47,418 nt of DNA from a virus: IMG/VR virus record IMGVR_UViG_3300044712_000493, positions 1 through 47,418 of that record; one strand, 5' to 3'. Both the position numbers and the translations under genes were made by a program. Within the stretch, counting starts at the first letter, position 1. Each line of letters starts with the position of its first letter. Positions 6,406-14,367 of the stretch are shown here, one piece after another. Below the pieces are notes generated by a model. The model was not told the DNA's origin. It saw only the letters and a list, made by a program, of their open reading frames with translations, and did no database searches.

Positions 6406-6627
6406 TCACGGCATTACTGCCGTTCCAAGCCAGCGAAGTTCGTAGGTATTGACTGATACCGTCTCGCCCGCTTTAAATCCGGTAGACGATTGCAATTCTA
6501 CGTACTTCATCCTGTCGTCTCCGTCCATGCAGTGAAATACATGAACAGTTCCCATCGCTCGGACTCCAATATATTGATAGTGCATATATCCGAGTTCACG
6601 AATGAGTTTTTCGAGCCTGATGTCCAT
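6406..6627 (-). CDS. hypothetical protein
   Basis: 73 residues starting MDIRLEKLIRELGYMHYQYI. The chosen ATG has GGTGAGG upstream; two earlier codons (MRT) are possible but closer to the SD. Beta-rich (GTVHVFHCMDGDD, MKYVELQSSTG, SVNTYELRWLG). Function unknown. Preceded by a hairpin leader with the CACAAACAAAGG motif. Confidence 0.65.
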   Translation of the reverse strand: MDIRLEKLIRELGYMHYQYIGVRAMGTVHVFHCMDGDDRMKYVELQSSTGFKAGETVSVNTYELRWLGTAVMP

Positions 6628-6664
6628 AGTCCTCACCTTTGTTTGTGTAGTTGTACAGCGTAGT

Positions 6665-6694
6665 GGTATGGGGAACCTCTCGGCTCCCCATACC
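6665..6694 (-). promoter_or_regulatory. leader hairpin before the gene at 6627
   Basis: Perfect 10-bp stem GGTATGGGGA/TCCCCATACC with a 10-nt loop, beginning 8 nt after the upstream stop. Minus-strand flanks (ATCAGGTAT ... ATACCACTA) match those of the hairpin at 6370-6398, so the two were probably copied from a common ancestor. No T-run follows. Confidence 0.6.
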
Positions 6695-6701
6695 TGATGA
6701 G

Positions 6702-7079
6702 TCAGGCTTTCTTGGCGCGAGCCGCCGCAAGACGAGCCTTGACCTGCTTCGTGGTTTCCTTGTTTGCGTACTCCACACCGAAGTCCTGCGTGCTGTCGAT
6801 CGTCTTGAACGCGAGCTGCAGTGTGGCATTGATGTTCTGGTCGTCCAGAGTCTTGTTGACCAACTCGACCAACTCGAGACCGTTCTTCAGCGTCTCGACC
6901 TGTTCGGTTGACAGGAACGTGCTGGCGAGTTCAACGTACTCGTCACCGTTCTGACCTTTTGTTCCGGCGTCAACCAGAACCACTTCACCTGCCTCAATCT
7001 TGGCATCCAAAGCTTCCTTGATGCCAGGAACCACAGAGGCGGCATTGTAGTTCTTGCGAGTCATCTTGATTGCTGCCAT
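6702..7079 (-). CDS. hypothetical protein, first gene of the early left transcript
   Basis: 125 residues starting MAAIKMTRKNYNAASVVPG. A strong SD (TTTGGAGG) lies 7 nt upstream of the ATG. The C-terminus is Ala/Lys/Arg-rich (KARLAAARAKKA) and may bind nucleic acid. It is the first gene after promoter P2 and a roughly 240-nt structured leader. No family recognised. Confidence 0.75.
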   Translation of the reverse strand: MAAIKMTRKNYNAASVVPGIKEALDAKIEAGEVVLVDAGTKGQNGDEYVELASTFLSTEQVETLKNGLELVELVNKTLDDQNINATLQLAFKTIDSTQDFGVEYANKETTKQVKARLAAARAKKA

Positions 7080-7094
7080 AACATACCTCCAAAT

Positions 7095-7183
7095 GTTTGT
7101 GAGTTATATCACTAAGCCGGATGATCCGGCAGGGGTATGGTGCAAACCGATACTGTGAATTGCACCACACCGCACTCACAAAC
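7095..7183 (-). promoter_or_regulatory. structured 5' leader, three-way-junction-like fold
   Basis: In the leftward RNA a 10-bp closing stem (GTTTGTGAGT with ACTCACAAAC; 7174-7183 and 7095-7104) encloses two hairpins: TTGCACCA-type 8-bp (7138-7145 with 7160-7167 on plus: TGGTGCAA/TTGCACCA) and GCCGG/CCGGC (7116-7120 with 7126-7130). The closing stem ends 3 nt before the GGAGG of the gene at 7079. This could be a regulatory RNA element; no known riboswitch class is recognised. Confidence 0.5.
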
Positions 7184-7226
7184 AAGGGGATTTTCCATGT
7201 TGCCCACAGTCTGCCGTATGCAATCT

Positions 7227-7267
7227 GGGTTTAATGCCTTCAAACCCCGTTGCCTCATAAACAACGG
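7227..7267 (-). promoter_or_regulatory. two adjacent hairpins in the early leader
   Basis: GGGTTT/AAACCC (7227-7232 with 7242-7247) and CCGTTG/CAACGG (7247-7252 with 7262-7267), back to back between promoter P2 and the element at 7095-7183. Neither has a following T-run. The short stems make this a weaker call. Confidence 0.4.
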
Positions 7268-7326
7268 TTGAATCAGGCATCGCATTATGTTAAAGAACGG
7301 TTTGGAACGTGAATTAAGGTACAACC

Positions 7327-7355
7327 AATATACACAATCGGAAAACGAATGTCAA
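7327..7355 (-). promoter_or_regulatory. strong promoter, leftward (P2)
   Basis: Minus strand TTGACA (7355-7350), 17-bp spacer, TATATT (7332-7327). Predicted transcript start near 7320, with about 240 nt of structured leader before the first start codon at 7079. Confidence 0.85.
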
Positions 7356-7399
7356 GCTTTATTTCAAATTAAATTTTCTGGGTTTTGGGTTTTGTGGCA

Positions 7400-7426
7400 C
7401 GAGAATTGTATGGTGCATAATTCTCG
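7400..7426. promoter_or_regulatory. operator-like perfect dyad
   Basis: CGAGAATT (7400-7407) and AATTCTCG (7419-7426) form a perfect inverted repeat with an 11-bp centre. It lies just downstream of P3 and about 45 bp upstream of P2's -35 box, so it is well placed as a protein-binding operator. No T-run argues against a terminator. Confidence 0.5.
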
Positions 7427-7448
7427 ATATCACATTATCAACATATGC

Positions 7449-7477
7449 AATATAATACATGAAGATACGTTTGTCAA
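7449..7477 (-). promoter_or_regulatory. strong promoter, leftward (P3)
   Basis: Minus strand TTGACA (7477-7472), 17-bp spacer, TATATT (7454-7449). In tandem with P2, about 120 bp upstream of it and pointing the same way. The dyad at 7400-7426 lies between them. Confidence 0.8.
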
Positions 7478-7482
7478 GCTTT

Positions 7483-7956
7483 TTCTCATTAATGTTTATT
7501 AATGTACGCAAGGTATAAAACGATCATTTGCGGATTGCAATTTTCGCAGGTATGTGCGATACTCGCAAACATTCTCATTATCGCAAAAATGTACGAGTAT
7601 AATGAAATGTTGCGATTCCAGCATGGGAATATATTATGTAAAGTAATGTATTGTATAGTGTACGTTCAGAATTGTGGACAGTTCCAATCTCAAATTCCAA
7701 TTCTAACGAGGTACCCCCTGGGGCTCTCTCAGTGGCACCGTCTGGAATGGGCTAACCCACTCATAATTTTTCTCATTGAAAACAAAACCACCTTAAGACC
7801 ATCCTAATTTTTCTCATCAAAAAACAAAGTGACTCAACATTGACAAATACTGTAACTCATCATGCACAAATAAACACTCGATCCACACTATATATATAAT
7901 ATAAGGGACTGTAAGTTGTTGATATATAATGGTTTATACGATTGTAAAGATTTCTC
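7483..7956. other. AT-rich control region without genes
   Basis: No convincing gene is seen on either strand. Seen instead: a cluster of GCGA/TCGC hexamers (TTGCGG, TTCGCA, TGCGAT, TCGCAA twice, TGCGAT) between about 7528 and 7615; four TTCTCAT motifs (near 7483, 7572, 7770 and 7811); a near-perfect 24-bp direct repeat beginning TAATTTTTCTCAT at 7764 and 7805; and a short CCCC/GGGG hairpin near 7714-7724. It could be a replication origin or a regulator-binding region; the sequence alone does not decide. Confidence 0.45.
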
Positions 7957-7985
7957 TTGACAAACGCCATTTAATGTATTATATT
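7957..7985 (+). promoter_or_regulatory. strong promoter, rightward, for the virion operon (P4)
   Basis: TTGACA (7957-7962), 17-bp spacer, TATATT (7980-7985). Transcript start predicted near 7992, 62 nt before the first ATG. The leader contains tandem TTATC units (about 8017-8035). Confidence 0.85.
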
Positions 7986-8053
7986 AGAGGCATCTGCTTT
8001 GTATTAATAAAGAGTTTCTTATCTTATCTTATCTTTATGTCGGGAGACCTCAA

Positions 8054-8281
8054 ATGTTCGACAACCTCACAGACAGTAAGCGTATCCAGCGCCTTCAAGC
8101 GAAGGTGAATGAAGAGTACCGCTCGGACACGCTCGATGTCAAACTCAAACTGATGGAGATTCTGATCCTCGATGAGCTTACAACTGCTATCGAAAACCGC
8201 GCAAGCAGCAATGTTGCCGGAGTGGGACTTAACGTCACTGCCGCCAAACCAGTCGCTGGAGTTTCGCATAGCGGTAGTTGA
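8054..8281 (+). CDS. hypothetical protein at the head of the virion operon
   Basis: 75 residues, ATG preceded by GGGAG at 7 nt spacing. An N-terminal helix rich in charged residues (DSKRIQRLQAKVNEEYRSD) is followed by an Ala/Val/Gly-rich tail. It could be a small DNA-packaging or structural factor, given its place just before the terminase genes, but no family is recognised. Its 3' third overlaps the next frame. Confidence 0.65.
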   Translation: MFDNLTDSKRIQRLQAKVNEEYRSDTLDVKLKLMEILILDELTTAIENRASSNVAGVGLNVTAAKPVAGVSHSGS

Positions 8282-9161
8282 CACTGATTCAAAGGGACGT
8301 CCGAAGCGTTTTCACTTCGGGAAGACCAGGCTTGCACCGCTCAAAGAAACCACGGTGTACTATGAAGACGAAGAGCTTCCATCAAACGTCAAGCCAGACT
8401 ATGCATTCTACGCCGAGCGTGAAGGGCAGTGGGTCATGGATAGTCAAGGCACCGTGGCACAGGTACAACGTATATACGGAGACAAGTTCTTTGCGACGAG
8501 CTTTGGTCTCAATTCACGTCACGAAGCATCACCAATCTTCTTGCGTCCCAGGAGACGCTTCGGTGATCTGCGTGCCAGTGTGGACAAGGGCGTCTACGTG
8601 CCTCGCTTTACAATTCAGCATATGCGCTATATCGAGGCATTGGTTATCGCCAGGTTTGACCTTGTACGAGCGTATATGCTTGCTACTGGGAAACCTCCTC
8701 CTGCGTATAAGACGGCGCAGATGCGAGCCATACGAGCACTGTCGTGTAAAGAAGCAAAGGAGTTCTTGATGCAGACGATTCAATCTGAACTCACAAATGC
8801 AGGCATCACTCCAAAGGCGTGGATACAGAAACTCATCACGTCTGCTGATGGACCAATCAAGAATGCTGTTCAACTCAATATGTGGATGACTATTGGGAAG
8901 TTCATTCCCGAAGTTCGTGAAGCATTACTCGAGGCGAATGGTGAGGAGATGGGTGGTGGGAAGGGTGCGGCGTTTGGAACACAGGGTCAAATGAAAGACG
9001 CGGAGTTCAAGGATGTGTGCAAAGTATGTGATGGGAAAAAGAAAATCTCGGTCACTGGGACTTCGCCTGAGTCGGGACAGCCGGCTACAGTTGAAATTAA
9101 CTGTCCTGCCTGCGGAGGTGTGCCGGAGTTGCCAAAAGCCGTTGGCGGACTTAGGGTTTAA
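8172..9161 (+). CDS. small-terminase-like protein with C-terminal zinc finger
   Basis: 329 codons from the ATG at 8172; another ATG at 8211 is possible and neither has a good SD, so the overlap with the previous gene is uncertain. The middle is helical (KEAKEFLMQTIQSELTNAG, then KLITSADGPIKNAVQLNMW and IGKFIPEVREALLEANG), of the kind found in small terminase subunits. The C-terminus has a zinc motif, CKVCDG ... CPACGG. Position just before the large terminase supports a role in recognising DNA for packaging. The assignment is by context plus a faint pattern. Confidence 0.6.
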   Translation: MSLQLLSKTAQAAMLPEWDLTSLPPNQSLEFRIAVVDTDSKGRPKRFHFGKTRLAPLKETTVYYEDEELPSNVKPDYAFYAEREGQWVMDSQGTVAQVQRIYGDKFFATSFGLNSRHEASPIFLRPRRRFGDLRASVDKGVYVPRFTIQHMRYIEALVIARFDLVRAYMLATGKPPPAYKTAQMRAIRALSCKEAKEFLMQTIQSELTNAGITPKAWIQKLITSADGPIKNAVQLNMWMTIGKFIPEVREALLEANGEEMGGGKGAAFGTQGQMKDAEFKDVCKVCDGKKKISVTGTSPESGQPATVEINCPACGGVPELPKAVGGLRV

Positions 9162-9339
9162 GTCTGTTAACGGGAACTGCTTTGATTGTGAAGTGCGTTT
9201 TGCACAGGAGAAAACTCTATGGATACGGGACGAATCGAAACTGGGGGAGCAAACCCCATTGCGGAAGTCGAAAGGGAGACCAAGAAAATCTACCCCCGAC
9301 TCACCCTCGACGGAAAGTCTAAGGCTTACGGGGAGCTGA
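9118..9339 (+). CDS. small zinc-finger protein, GTG start (tentative)
   Basis: 73 codons from a GTG overlapping the end of the previous gene by 44 nt. The N-terminus has a clear four-cysteine finger, VCRSCQKP ... NCFDCE, which argues for real translation. The second half overlaps the next gene in another frame and is Lys/Arg/Pro/Ser-rich, so the true end is unsure. There is no SD at a good distance; translational coupling would be needed. Confidence 0.45.
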   Translation: MCRSCQKPLADLGFKSVNGNCFDCEVRFAQEKTLWIRDESKLGEQTPLRKSKGRPRKSTPDSPSTESLRLTGS

Positions 9340-9512
9340 TCGGGGAGGTTGAGGTGGATGATGAGATGCAGTTCATTGTGACTGCTCGCGTCTGCACTAT
9401 CTCATCCTCATCCACAAGTGACTGGGAGAATCGCATCGAGATCGAAGTGACTGATGTGTCTCCCGTCTCATCTGCCGCCGCCTCCAAAATGAAGAAGGAG
9501 TTCGGTGAGTAG
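9219..9512 (+). CDS. hypothetical protein
   Basis: 97 residues; AGGAG lies 8 nt before the ATG. Mostly predicted strands (DDEMQFIVTARVCTISSS, WENRIEIEVTDVSP) with a helical N-terminus. Its stop is inside the start region of the large terminase, whose SD (AAGGAG) is also within this gene's last codons, implying coupled translation. Small beta proteins at this position occur in podophage genomes, but the function is not known to me. Confidence 0.7.
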   Translation: MDTGRIETGGANPIAEVERETKKIYPRLTLDGKSKAYGELIGEVEVDDEMQFIVTARVCTISSSSTSDWENRIEIEVTDVSPVSSAAASKMKKEFGE

Positions 9513-11244
9513 ATGTCTGTGGGATAAGTGTAACGCAGAGTCTGAACGTAATGGATTCTGCGAAGTACACTATTGGCATAATATCTGGCTTGACAATACT
9601 GATCCTAACAACCTCGGTATTGTCAAGTTTGCCAATATGGTTGTGCCTACTTGGACACGCAACGCTACTCCGTGGTTTCACTTCGAGATGTATCGAGCCT
9701 ACCTCGCACTATATAATCCTGAGCTTAAGGATAAGTATGACAGGTTACTTGGAGTTATCGGATTTCGAGGAGCTGCTAAAACAACATTCTCGAAAATCAT
9801 TCTCCTGTATGTTTCATGCTTTGGGCTCGAGAAGTTTGTCGTTTACTGTTCGGAGACCAATACCTTCGCTGTCCAAGACGTTTTCGAAGTGCGACGAGAA
9901 CTCTCCACCAATCCTCATATACGTCATTACTTCGGAGTCATTTCCTCCAAAGGTGTCAAAGGGAATGATGGAGAGTGGTCTCGCGATGCTTTTCTTACCT
10001 CAACCGGAGTATATGTTCTGGCAAGAGGTGTTGGTCAGCAAGTTAGATCGGCTCTTCGAAACTCATATCGACCAACTCTCGCAATTATCAATGATATGTA
10101 CTCTAAGGACTCGGTCAAAACTGAGTACACCCGAGCCGAGTATGCGAAGTGGTTTTTCCAAGATATGTTCAATGCTATCGACGACATTGAAGGGAAGGTA
10201 TTCTTCAATGGAACGATACTTCACCAAGACACGGTTCCAGTAACTCTGGAGAACAATCCAGACTGGAAGATCCTCAAATATCCAGTAATGGAGATTGACG
10301 ACTTCCATCGCGTACTGACGCATTGCAAGATTACAGATGCTGGAGTAGAGATACCGCCACCCGAAGTTATTGCTGAACTCGAGAAGACCTGCAAACTCGC
10401 CTGGCCTCAAAGATTAAACCTTAACTACATCCTGAAGAAGTATCGTGAAGCGATACACTCACAGCAAGGTGCTGGCTTTTACCAAGAGTACTTCCATATC
10501 GTTACTCCTCCAGGCGAGCGGAACTTCGAGAACCTTCAACGCCTTAGAATGGAATACTTCTACGCACGAGGTGTTAATTGGTTACGAGTTCACTTTGACA
10601 ATAACGTCTCGACCGTGTACCCAGTGCGCATATTTCTTGGAGTAGATCCTGCATCGTCTACACAGCAGGGTTCCAAGTTCACCGCTATTGTCTTTATTGC
10701 CATGAATCAGTATCGTCAAGTCTTTGTAATGGGATACTCGCATGGTAAGTTCGCAACTCGAGATGAGTTCCTCCCTGGATTCCGTGCTCCCAATGGAGAT
10801 ATTGTAACTGCCGATCGCACGAAACTCAAGCGCATCGGTATGGTTGATGAGGTTGTTCGACTTGTTAAACAGTATCACGCAACCTCGGTTACTGTTGAAA
10901 CAACTCAAATGCAACAGACAATCTTCGATGAGATTCTTCGCCTGAAGATTATCAACAATGCTGCACACTCGACTTATAGCGAGAAGCCTATCCAGGATAA
11001 AGTGGAACGTGACTCAGACATCCTCACCCCTTACTTCCAGTCCAATGCGATCTTCTTCAACTATGGACTCACAGCACTTGAACTCGAGCTTAAACACTTT
11101 CCTCGAGGTTCTACAGTTGACATTATCGACTCACTTGCGTATGCAGTTAAGAATGCAAAACCAGCAGATGATCTCAACTTCCAAGAGGTAATGCGAGGCA
11201 CACCAGTAGGAGACCAATTCGAGACCGATCCAGTAGTCTTGTGA
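9505..11244 (+). CDS. terL: terminase large subunit
   Basis: 579 residues, GTG start with AAGGAG 4-5 nt upstream. ATPase half: Walker A-type GFRGAAKTT (86-94) and Walker B-like LAIIND (192-197). RNase H-fold nuclease half: LGVDPASS (D381), VTVETTQ (E465) and DIIDSLAY (D542), the three acidic positions expected of the headful/cohesive-end nuclease. It cuts and pumps concatemeric DNA into proheads with the small subunit and portal. The N-terminus carries an unusual Cys/His cluster (CLWDKC ... FCEVHYWH), possibly an extra zinc finger. Confidence 0.93.
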   Translation: MSRCLWDKCNAESERNGFCEVHYWHNIWLDNTDPNNLGIVKFANMVVPTWTRNATPWFHFEMYRAYLALYNPELKDKYDRLLGVIGFRGAAKTTFSKIILLYVSCFGLEKFVVYCSETNTFAVQDVFEVRRELSTNPHIRHYFGVISSKGVKGNDGEWSRDAFLTSTGVYVLARGVGQQVRSALRNSYRPTLAIINDMYSKDSVKTEYTRAEYAKWFFQDMFNAIDDIEGKVFFNGTILHQDTVPVTLENNPDWKILKYPVMEIDDFHRVLTHCKITDAGVEIPPPEVIAELEKTCKLAWPQRLNLNYILKKYREAIHSQQGAGFYQEYFHIVTPPGERNFENLQRLRMEYFYARGVNWLRVHFDNNVSTVYPVRIFLGVDPASSTQQGSKFTAIVFIAMNQYRQVFVMGYSHGKFATRDEFLPGFRAPNGDIVTADRTKLKRIGMVDEVVRLVKQYHATSVTVETTQMQQTIFDEILRLKIINNAAHSTYSEKPIQDKVERDSDILTPYFQSNAIFFNYGLTALELELKHFPRGSTVDIIDSLAYAVKNAKPADDLNFQEVMRGTPVGDQFETDPVVL

Positions 11245-11273
11245 CCACTATTTTCATTTTGTAAAAATTACAC

Positions 11274-11302
11274 TTGACTTTTGGGTGGGGATTTCGTATA
11301 TT
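11274..11302 (+). promoter_or_regulatory. promoter directly abutting the portal start (P5)
   Basis: TTGACT (11274-11279), 17-bp spacer, TATATT (11297-11302). The expected start point (6-7 nt after the -10 box) falls on the ATG at 11308, so the transcript would be leaderless. No SD precedes this ATG. Confidence 0.75.
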
Positions 11303-11307
11303 CCGCT

Positions 11308-13281
11308 ATGGGAACTATCGCAACAGAGAATCAAGAAATTTTTAACGACTACGAGAACGAACTGAGCGACATTCGCACCCGTGCTCAGCGATTTGACTCA
11401 TTCTTCAAGGGACGTCAGTACTCACGTCGTGAGAAACGTCTCATGAGGGACTACGGTTTGATGCCAACTATCATCAACGTAGTTCGTCCCCTCCTCTCGA
11501 ATCGTCGCGCTATCATCACCTCGTCGAAACCAACCTGGCGAGTTGTTCCTCTTCAGTCTGGAAACACTGTCGTAGCCGATGCGTGTCAGCAGTTCTTGGT
11601 GGGAAAGTGGAACGCTGATTACCTCGACATTCAGCTTAACCTTGCACTCAAGGATATGCTGATTACAGGGTTTGGATTCCTGATTGTTGACATCGCCAGT
11701 TTCCTTGATAACTCCACCTTCGATGTCAACATCAAGCACGTTGGTTGGAGATACATCTACCCTGATCCTAATGCGAAGGAGTTCGATCTTTCCGATGCTG
11801 AGAATATCGTAGTTCGGAAAGTGACTGGTGTTCGCAGGGCTCAGGTTCTATACGGTCTTACCGAGGAACAGGCTGCTGAAGCAACCGGCATCTCGCGTTC
11901 ACAGCAGCAAAACAAACTGATTGAGGTCGAGATCCTCGATCGGTACTCCAAGTTCCCCGTTACTCGTTATGAGATTCAACCGAAGCAGGGTGAGCATCTT
12001 CGGGATCTCCCAACTGCATTCTATACGTCAGCTCTCCAGGGCAAAGTTGAACAGGAACGCCGTGCTCTTGCTGACGAGATGAAACGTCTGAAGGTTGATG
12101 GGAAGATCGACCTTCGTGAGATGCGTGACCTGAATATCTACAGAAGCATCTCTGTCGGACAACTTGATGTTGATGAACGACTGATGCATCTTCGTGACTA
12201 TCCGATTATCTCCTTCATCGACGAAGTTGGTGACACCTTCAAAGATGCAGTTGGTGAGACGGAGTTCATTGAAGGTATCCAGCGAGCCATCAACAAGACA
12301 TACAGTCTGATGATTCACAATGCCATGCTTCAGGGCAACTTCCGAGTTATCGGACCTAACAATGCTGTCAAGGACAAAGTCAAGTTCCAGAAGACCTCCA
12401 ACATTCCAGGTGCATACCTTGGATATGAGCCGGATGCAAGTCTCCCCGACGGCGGCAAGCCGACAATCATGCAGTCGGGTTCACTTCCCAATGCGTTCTA
12501 TCAGCTCTCGGGCGACCTCATTCAGAAGGCACAGTTCGAGACGAACGCTTACGATGCACAACTCGGCAATGCAAAGGGTGCTCCTGAGACATTCTCAACA
12601 CTCGCGTCTTTGCAAGATTTTGGGTCTCAGCCCATTAAGGAACTTGCCAGGCGAGTCGATGTACAGGTAGGTAAACTTGGCGAAGTCGTTGTACAGTTCA
12701 TTCAGAACTATACGAATCGTGGGGAACTTCTCGAGTTCATTGATCTTGATAGTGGAACACTCGCTTCTCCGATGATGGAAGTGAATGGCGAGAAGAAACC
12801 GATCGTACTCAATCATCCCGTTGTGAAGGATGCTGTTGTTTCTGAGATCAAGAACAATACCAAGATTGGCAAGTATGCTGTACGTATTATGACTCAGCCA
12901 AATCTTGGAACCGACCGTCTCATCAAGGCTGCTTTCATCCGCGATATGCTGATGAATAAGGCGATACCGCCTACGCCTACGGTTATCGCCATGCTTCTGA
13001 AGTACATGGAGTTCCCGAATGCTGAAGGTGTTATTGCCGGTATTCAGCAAGAGCAGGATGCTGCTGGACAGGTTGAACAACTTGCCGCAGCACTGAAGAA
13101 GAAGGACGAAGAGATCGGGATGCTTCAGAACTCGAATATGAAGTATCGTCAAGAAACAGAACTTGCACAATTCAAATCACAACTCAACGAACGCCTTACA
13201 GCAATACAGGGTTCGGCTCAGACTAAGTTGTCTGAGATTTCTGAAATTGGTAAATCTCTAAGTGGAGATGTCAATGCCTGA
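11308..13281 (+). CDS. portal protein
   Basis: 657 residues from the ATG at 11308; an upstream TTG at 11281 lies within the promoter and is not preferred. The dodecameric portal forms the DNA channel at one capsid vertex. Support: position between large terminase and scaffold, length, and sequence features of podovirus portals (PTIINVVRPLLSNRRA near the N-terminus, the WRVVPL segment, an aromatic-rich GWRYIYPDPNA, and a long C-terminal helix with coiled-coil character EQLAAALKKKDEEIGML). The stop overlaps the scaffold start. Confidence 0.88.
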   Translation: MGTIATENQEIFNDYENELSDIRTRAQRFDSFFKGRQYSRREKRLMRDYGLMPTIINVVRPLLSNRRAIITSSKPTWRVVPLQSGNTVVADACQQFLVGKWNADYLDIQLNLALKDMLITGFGFLIVDIASFLDNSTFDVNIKHVGWRYIYPDPNAKEFDLSDAENIVVRKVTGVRRAQVLYGLTEEQAAEATGISRSQQQNKLIEVEILDRYSKFPVTRYEIQPKQGEHLRDLPTAFYTSALQGKVEQERRALADEMKRLKVDGKIDLREMRDLNIYRSISVGQLDVDERLMHLRDYPIISFIDEVGDTFKDAVGETEFIEGIQRAINKTYSLMIHNAMLQGNFRVIGPNNAVKDKVKFQKTSNIPGAYLGYEPDASLPDGGKPTIMQSGSLPNAFYQLSGDLIQKAQFETNAYDAQLGNAKGAPETFSTLASLQDFGSQPIKELARRVDVQVGKLGEVVVQFIQNYTNRGELLEFIDLDSGTLASPMMEVNGEKKPIVLNHPVVKDAVVSEIKNNTKIGKYAVRIMTQPNLGTDRLIKAAFIRDMLMNKAIPPTPTVIAMLLKYMEFPNAEGVIAGIQQEQDAAGQVEQLAAALKKKDEEIGMLQNSNMKYRQETELAQFKSQLNERLTAIQGSAQTKLSEISEIGKSLSGDVNA

Positions 13282-14335
13282 GACAACATCATCGGTAGCA
13301 GCTGGTGCGGGAGTGCCTGGAGCGCAGGAGACAATCAACAGGAATCCAGTCCCTGATTCTGAAGTTATTCAGGGTGATCCCTCGAGGTTCGATGCTGAGT
13401 TCGACTATCTCGCCTCACCAGGTGGTGCTGGTGCTGCCAAGGAAGGTGCTGTGTCTGACACTAAGGTCGATGCTCCGGCAGGGCAGAAGCCTGAAGACAG
13501 CCATACTCCTGAAGGAAAAGACAACAAGCCTCCGATTGCAGTCCCACCTATCGCTGGAGACATCAAGGCGATTGTGAAGGAGGATTTGCAAACGAAGGCT
13601 TCACTTGCGGGCGACCCATCGGCTAAAGCACAGTCGTCTGCCGGCGAGAGAATTTTTTCTCAAGCCGAAGTGTCTGCAATACAGTCTGCTAAGGACACTG
13701 AAATCAGTGAGCTCAAATCATCCCTTCAGGAACGTGATACACAGTTACAGACCCTAAAGGATGCAAAGGTAGCCCTGGATGAGTTGAATCAAAATCCACT
13801 CGCTTTCGTCGCTCGGTATTTTCCGGAACTTGCTAGTCAGCTCGATTCGAGGAAGGTGATTGTTGACCGGCTGCGTTCTGAATTTGGAGATGAGTTAGAT
13901 ACCTACGATCCGTCGCAGGCCTTCAACCCCGAGTCTCCTTCATATAAAATACAGCGCCGCGAACTTGAACTTCAGACCGAACTTGCGAGATCAGTCGCAC
14001 GAGCTGAGCAGGAACGTACTGATGTCGAACGGAAGCGAGTGGAAAGATTCAACGAGTCAAAGAAACAGGTTATGTCTACCTATGGATTGTCCGAGGAACA
14101 GTTTCAGAAGGAAATCGTGGAGTGGGCGAACGGTGTTCAGTTCGACTACACTATGGTTGCCAAGCTGAAATATCGTGACTGGGAAATCCAACGAGCCGTT
14201 GACGAAGCCCTGAAGCAGGCAAAGCACGAGAAACCAGGTGCGCTTCCCGCTAATGTCGCCTTGATGGGTGGCGGTGAAGCCAAGGGGATGCCTGAACACT
14301 TGAAGGAACTGAGCGACACCTTCGGTGATGTGTAA
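13274..14335 (+). CDS. capsid assembly scaffolding protein
   Basis: 353 residues from an ATG with GGAG six bases upstream. N-terminal 120 residues are low-complexity Ala/Gly/Pro/Ser/Lys. The centre (AQSSAGERIFSQAEVSAIQS, then ELKSSLQERDTQLQTLKD) and the region around ELARSVARAEQERTDVERKR are strongly helical. Such disordered-plus-helical proteins directly before the capsid gene are typical scaffolds. Assignment rests on composition and gene order. Confidence 0.8.
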   Translation: MPETTSSVAAGAGVPGAQETINRNPVPDSEVIQGDPSRFDAEFDYLASPGGAGAAKEGAVSDTKVDAPAGQKPEDSHTPEGKDNKPPIAVPPIAGDIKAIVKEDLQTKASLAGDPSAKAQSSAGERIFSQAEVSAIQSAKDTEISELKSSLQERDTQLQTLKDAKVALDELNQNPLAFVARYFPELASQLDSRKVIVDRLRSEFGDELDTYDPSQAFNPESPSYKIQRRELELQTELARSVARAEQERTDVERKRVERFNESKKQVMSTYGLSEEQFQKEIVEWANGVQFDYTMVAKLKYRDWEIQRAVDEALKQAKHEKPGALPANVALMGGGEAKGMPEHLKELSDTFGDV

Positions 14336-14367
14336 TATCGTGCGTTTTCTTTCAGGAGAAATTCATC

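Noticed and set aside
6596-6829. Ser/Arg-rich frame on the minus strand
   Set aside because: Shadow of the gene at 6702-7079; it crosses the leader hairpin and has no SD.
7502-7807. 101-codon plus-strand frame in the control region
   Set aside because: AT-rich, lacks an SD, crosses the hexamer cluster and a hairpin; composition unlike the neighbouring genes.
13262-13273. GTG start four codons upstream of the scaffold ATG
   Set aside because: The ATG at 13274 has correctly spaced GGAG; the GTG is within the SD region itself.
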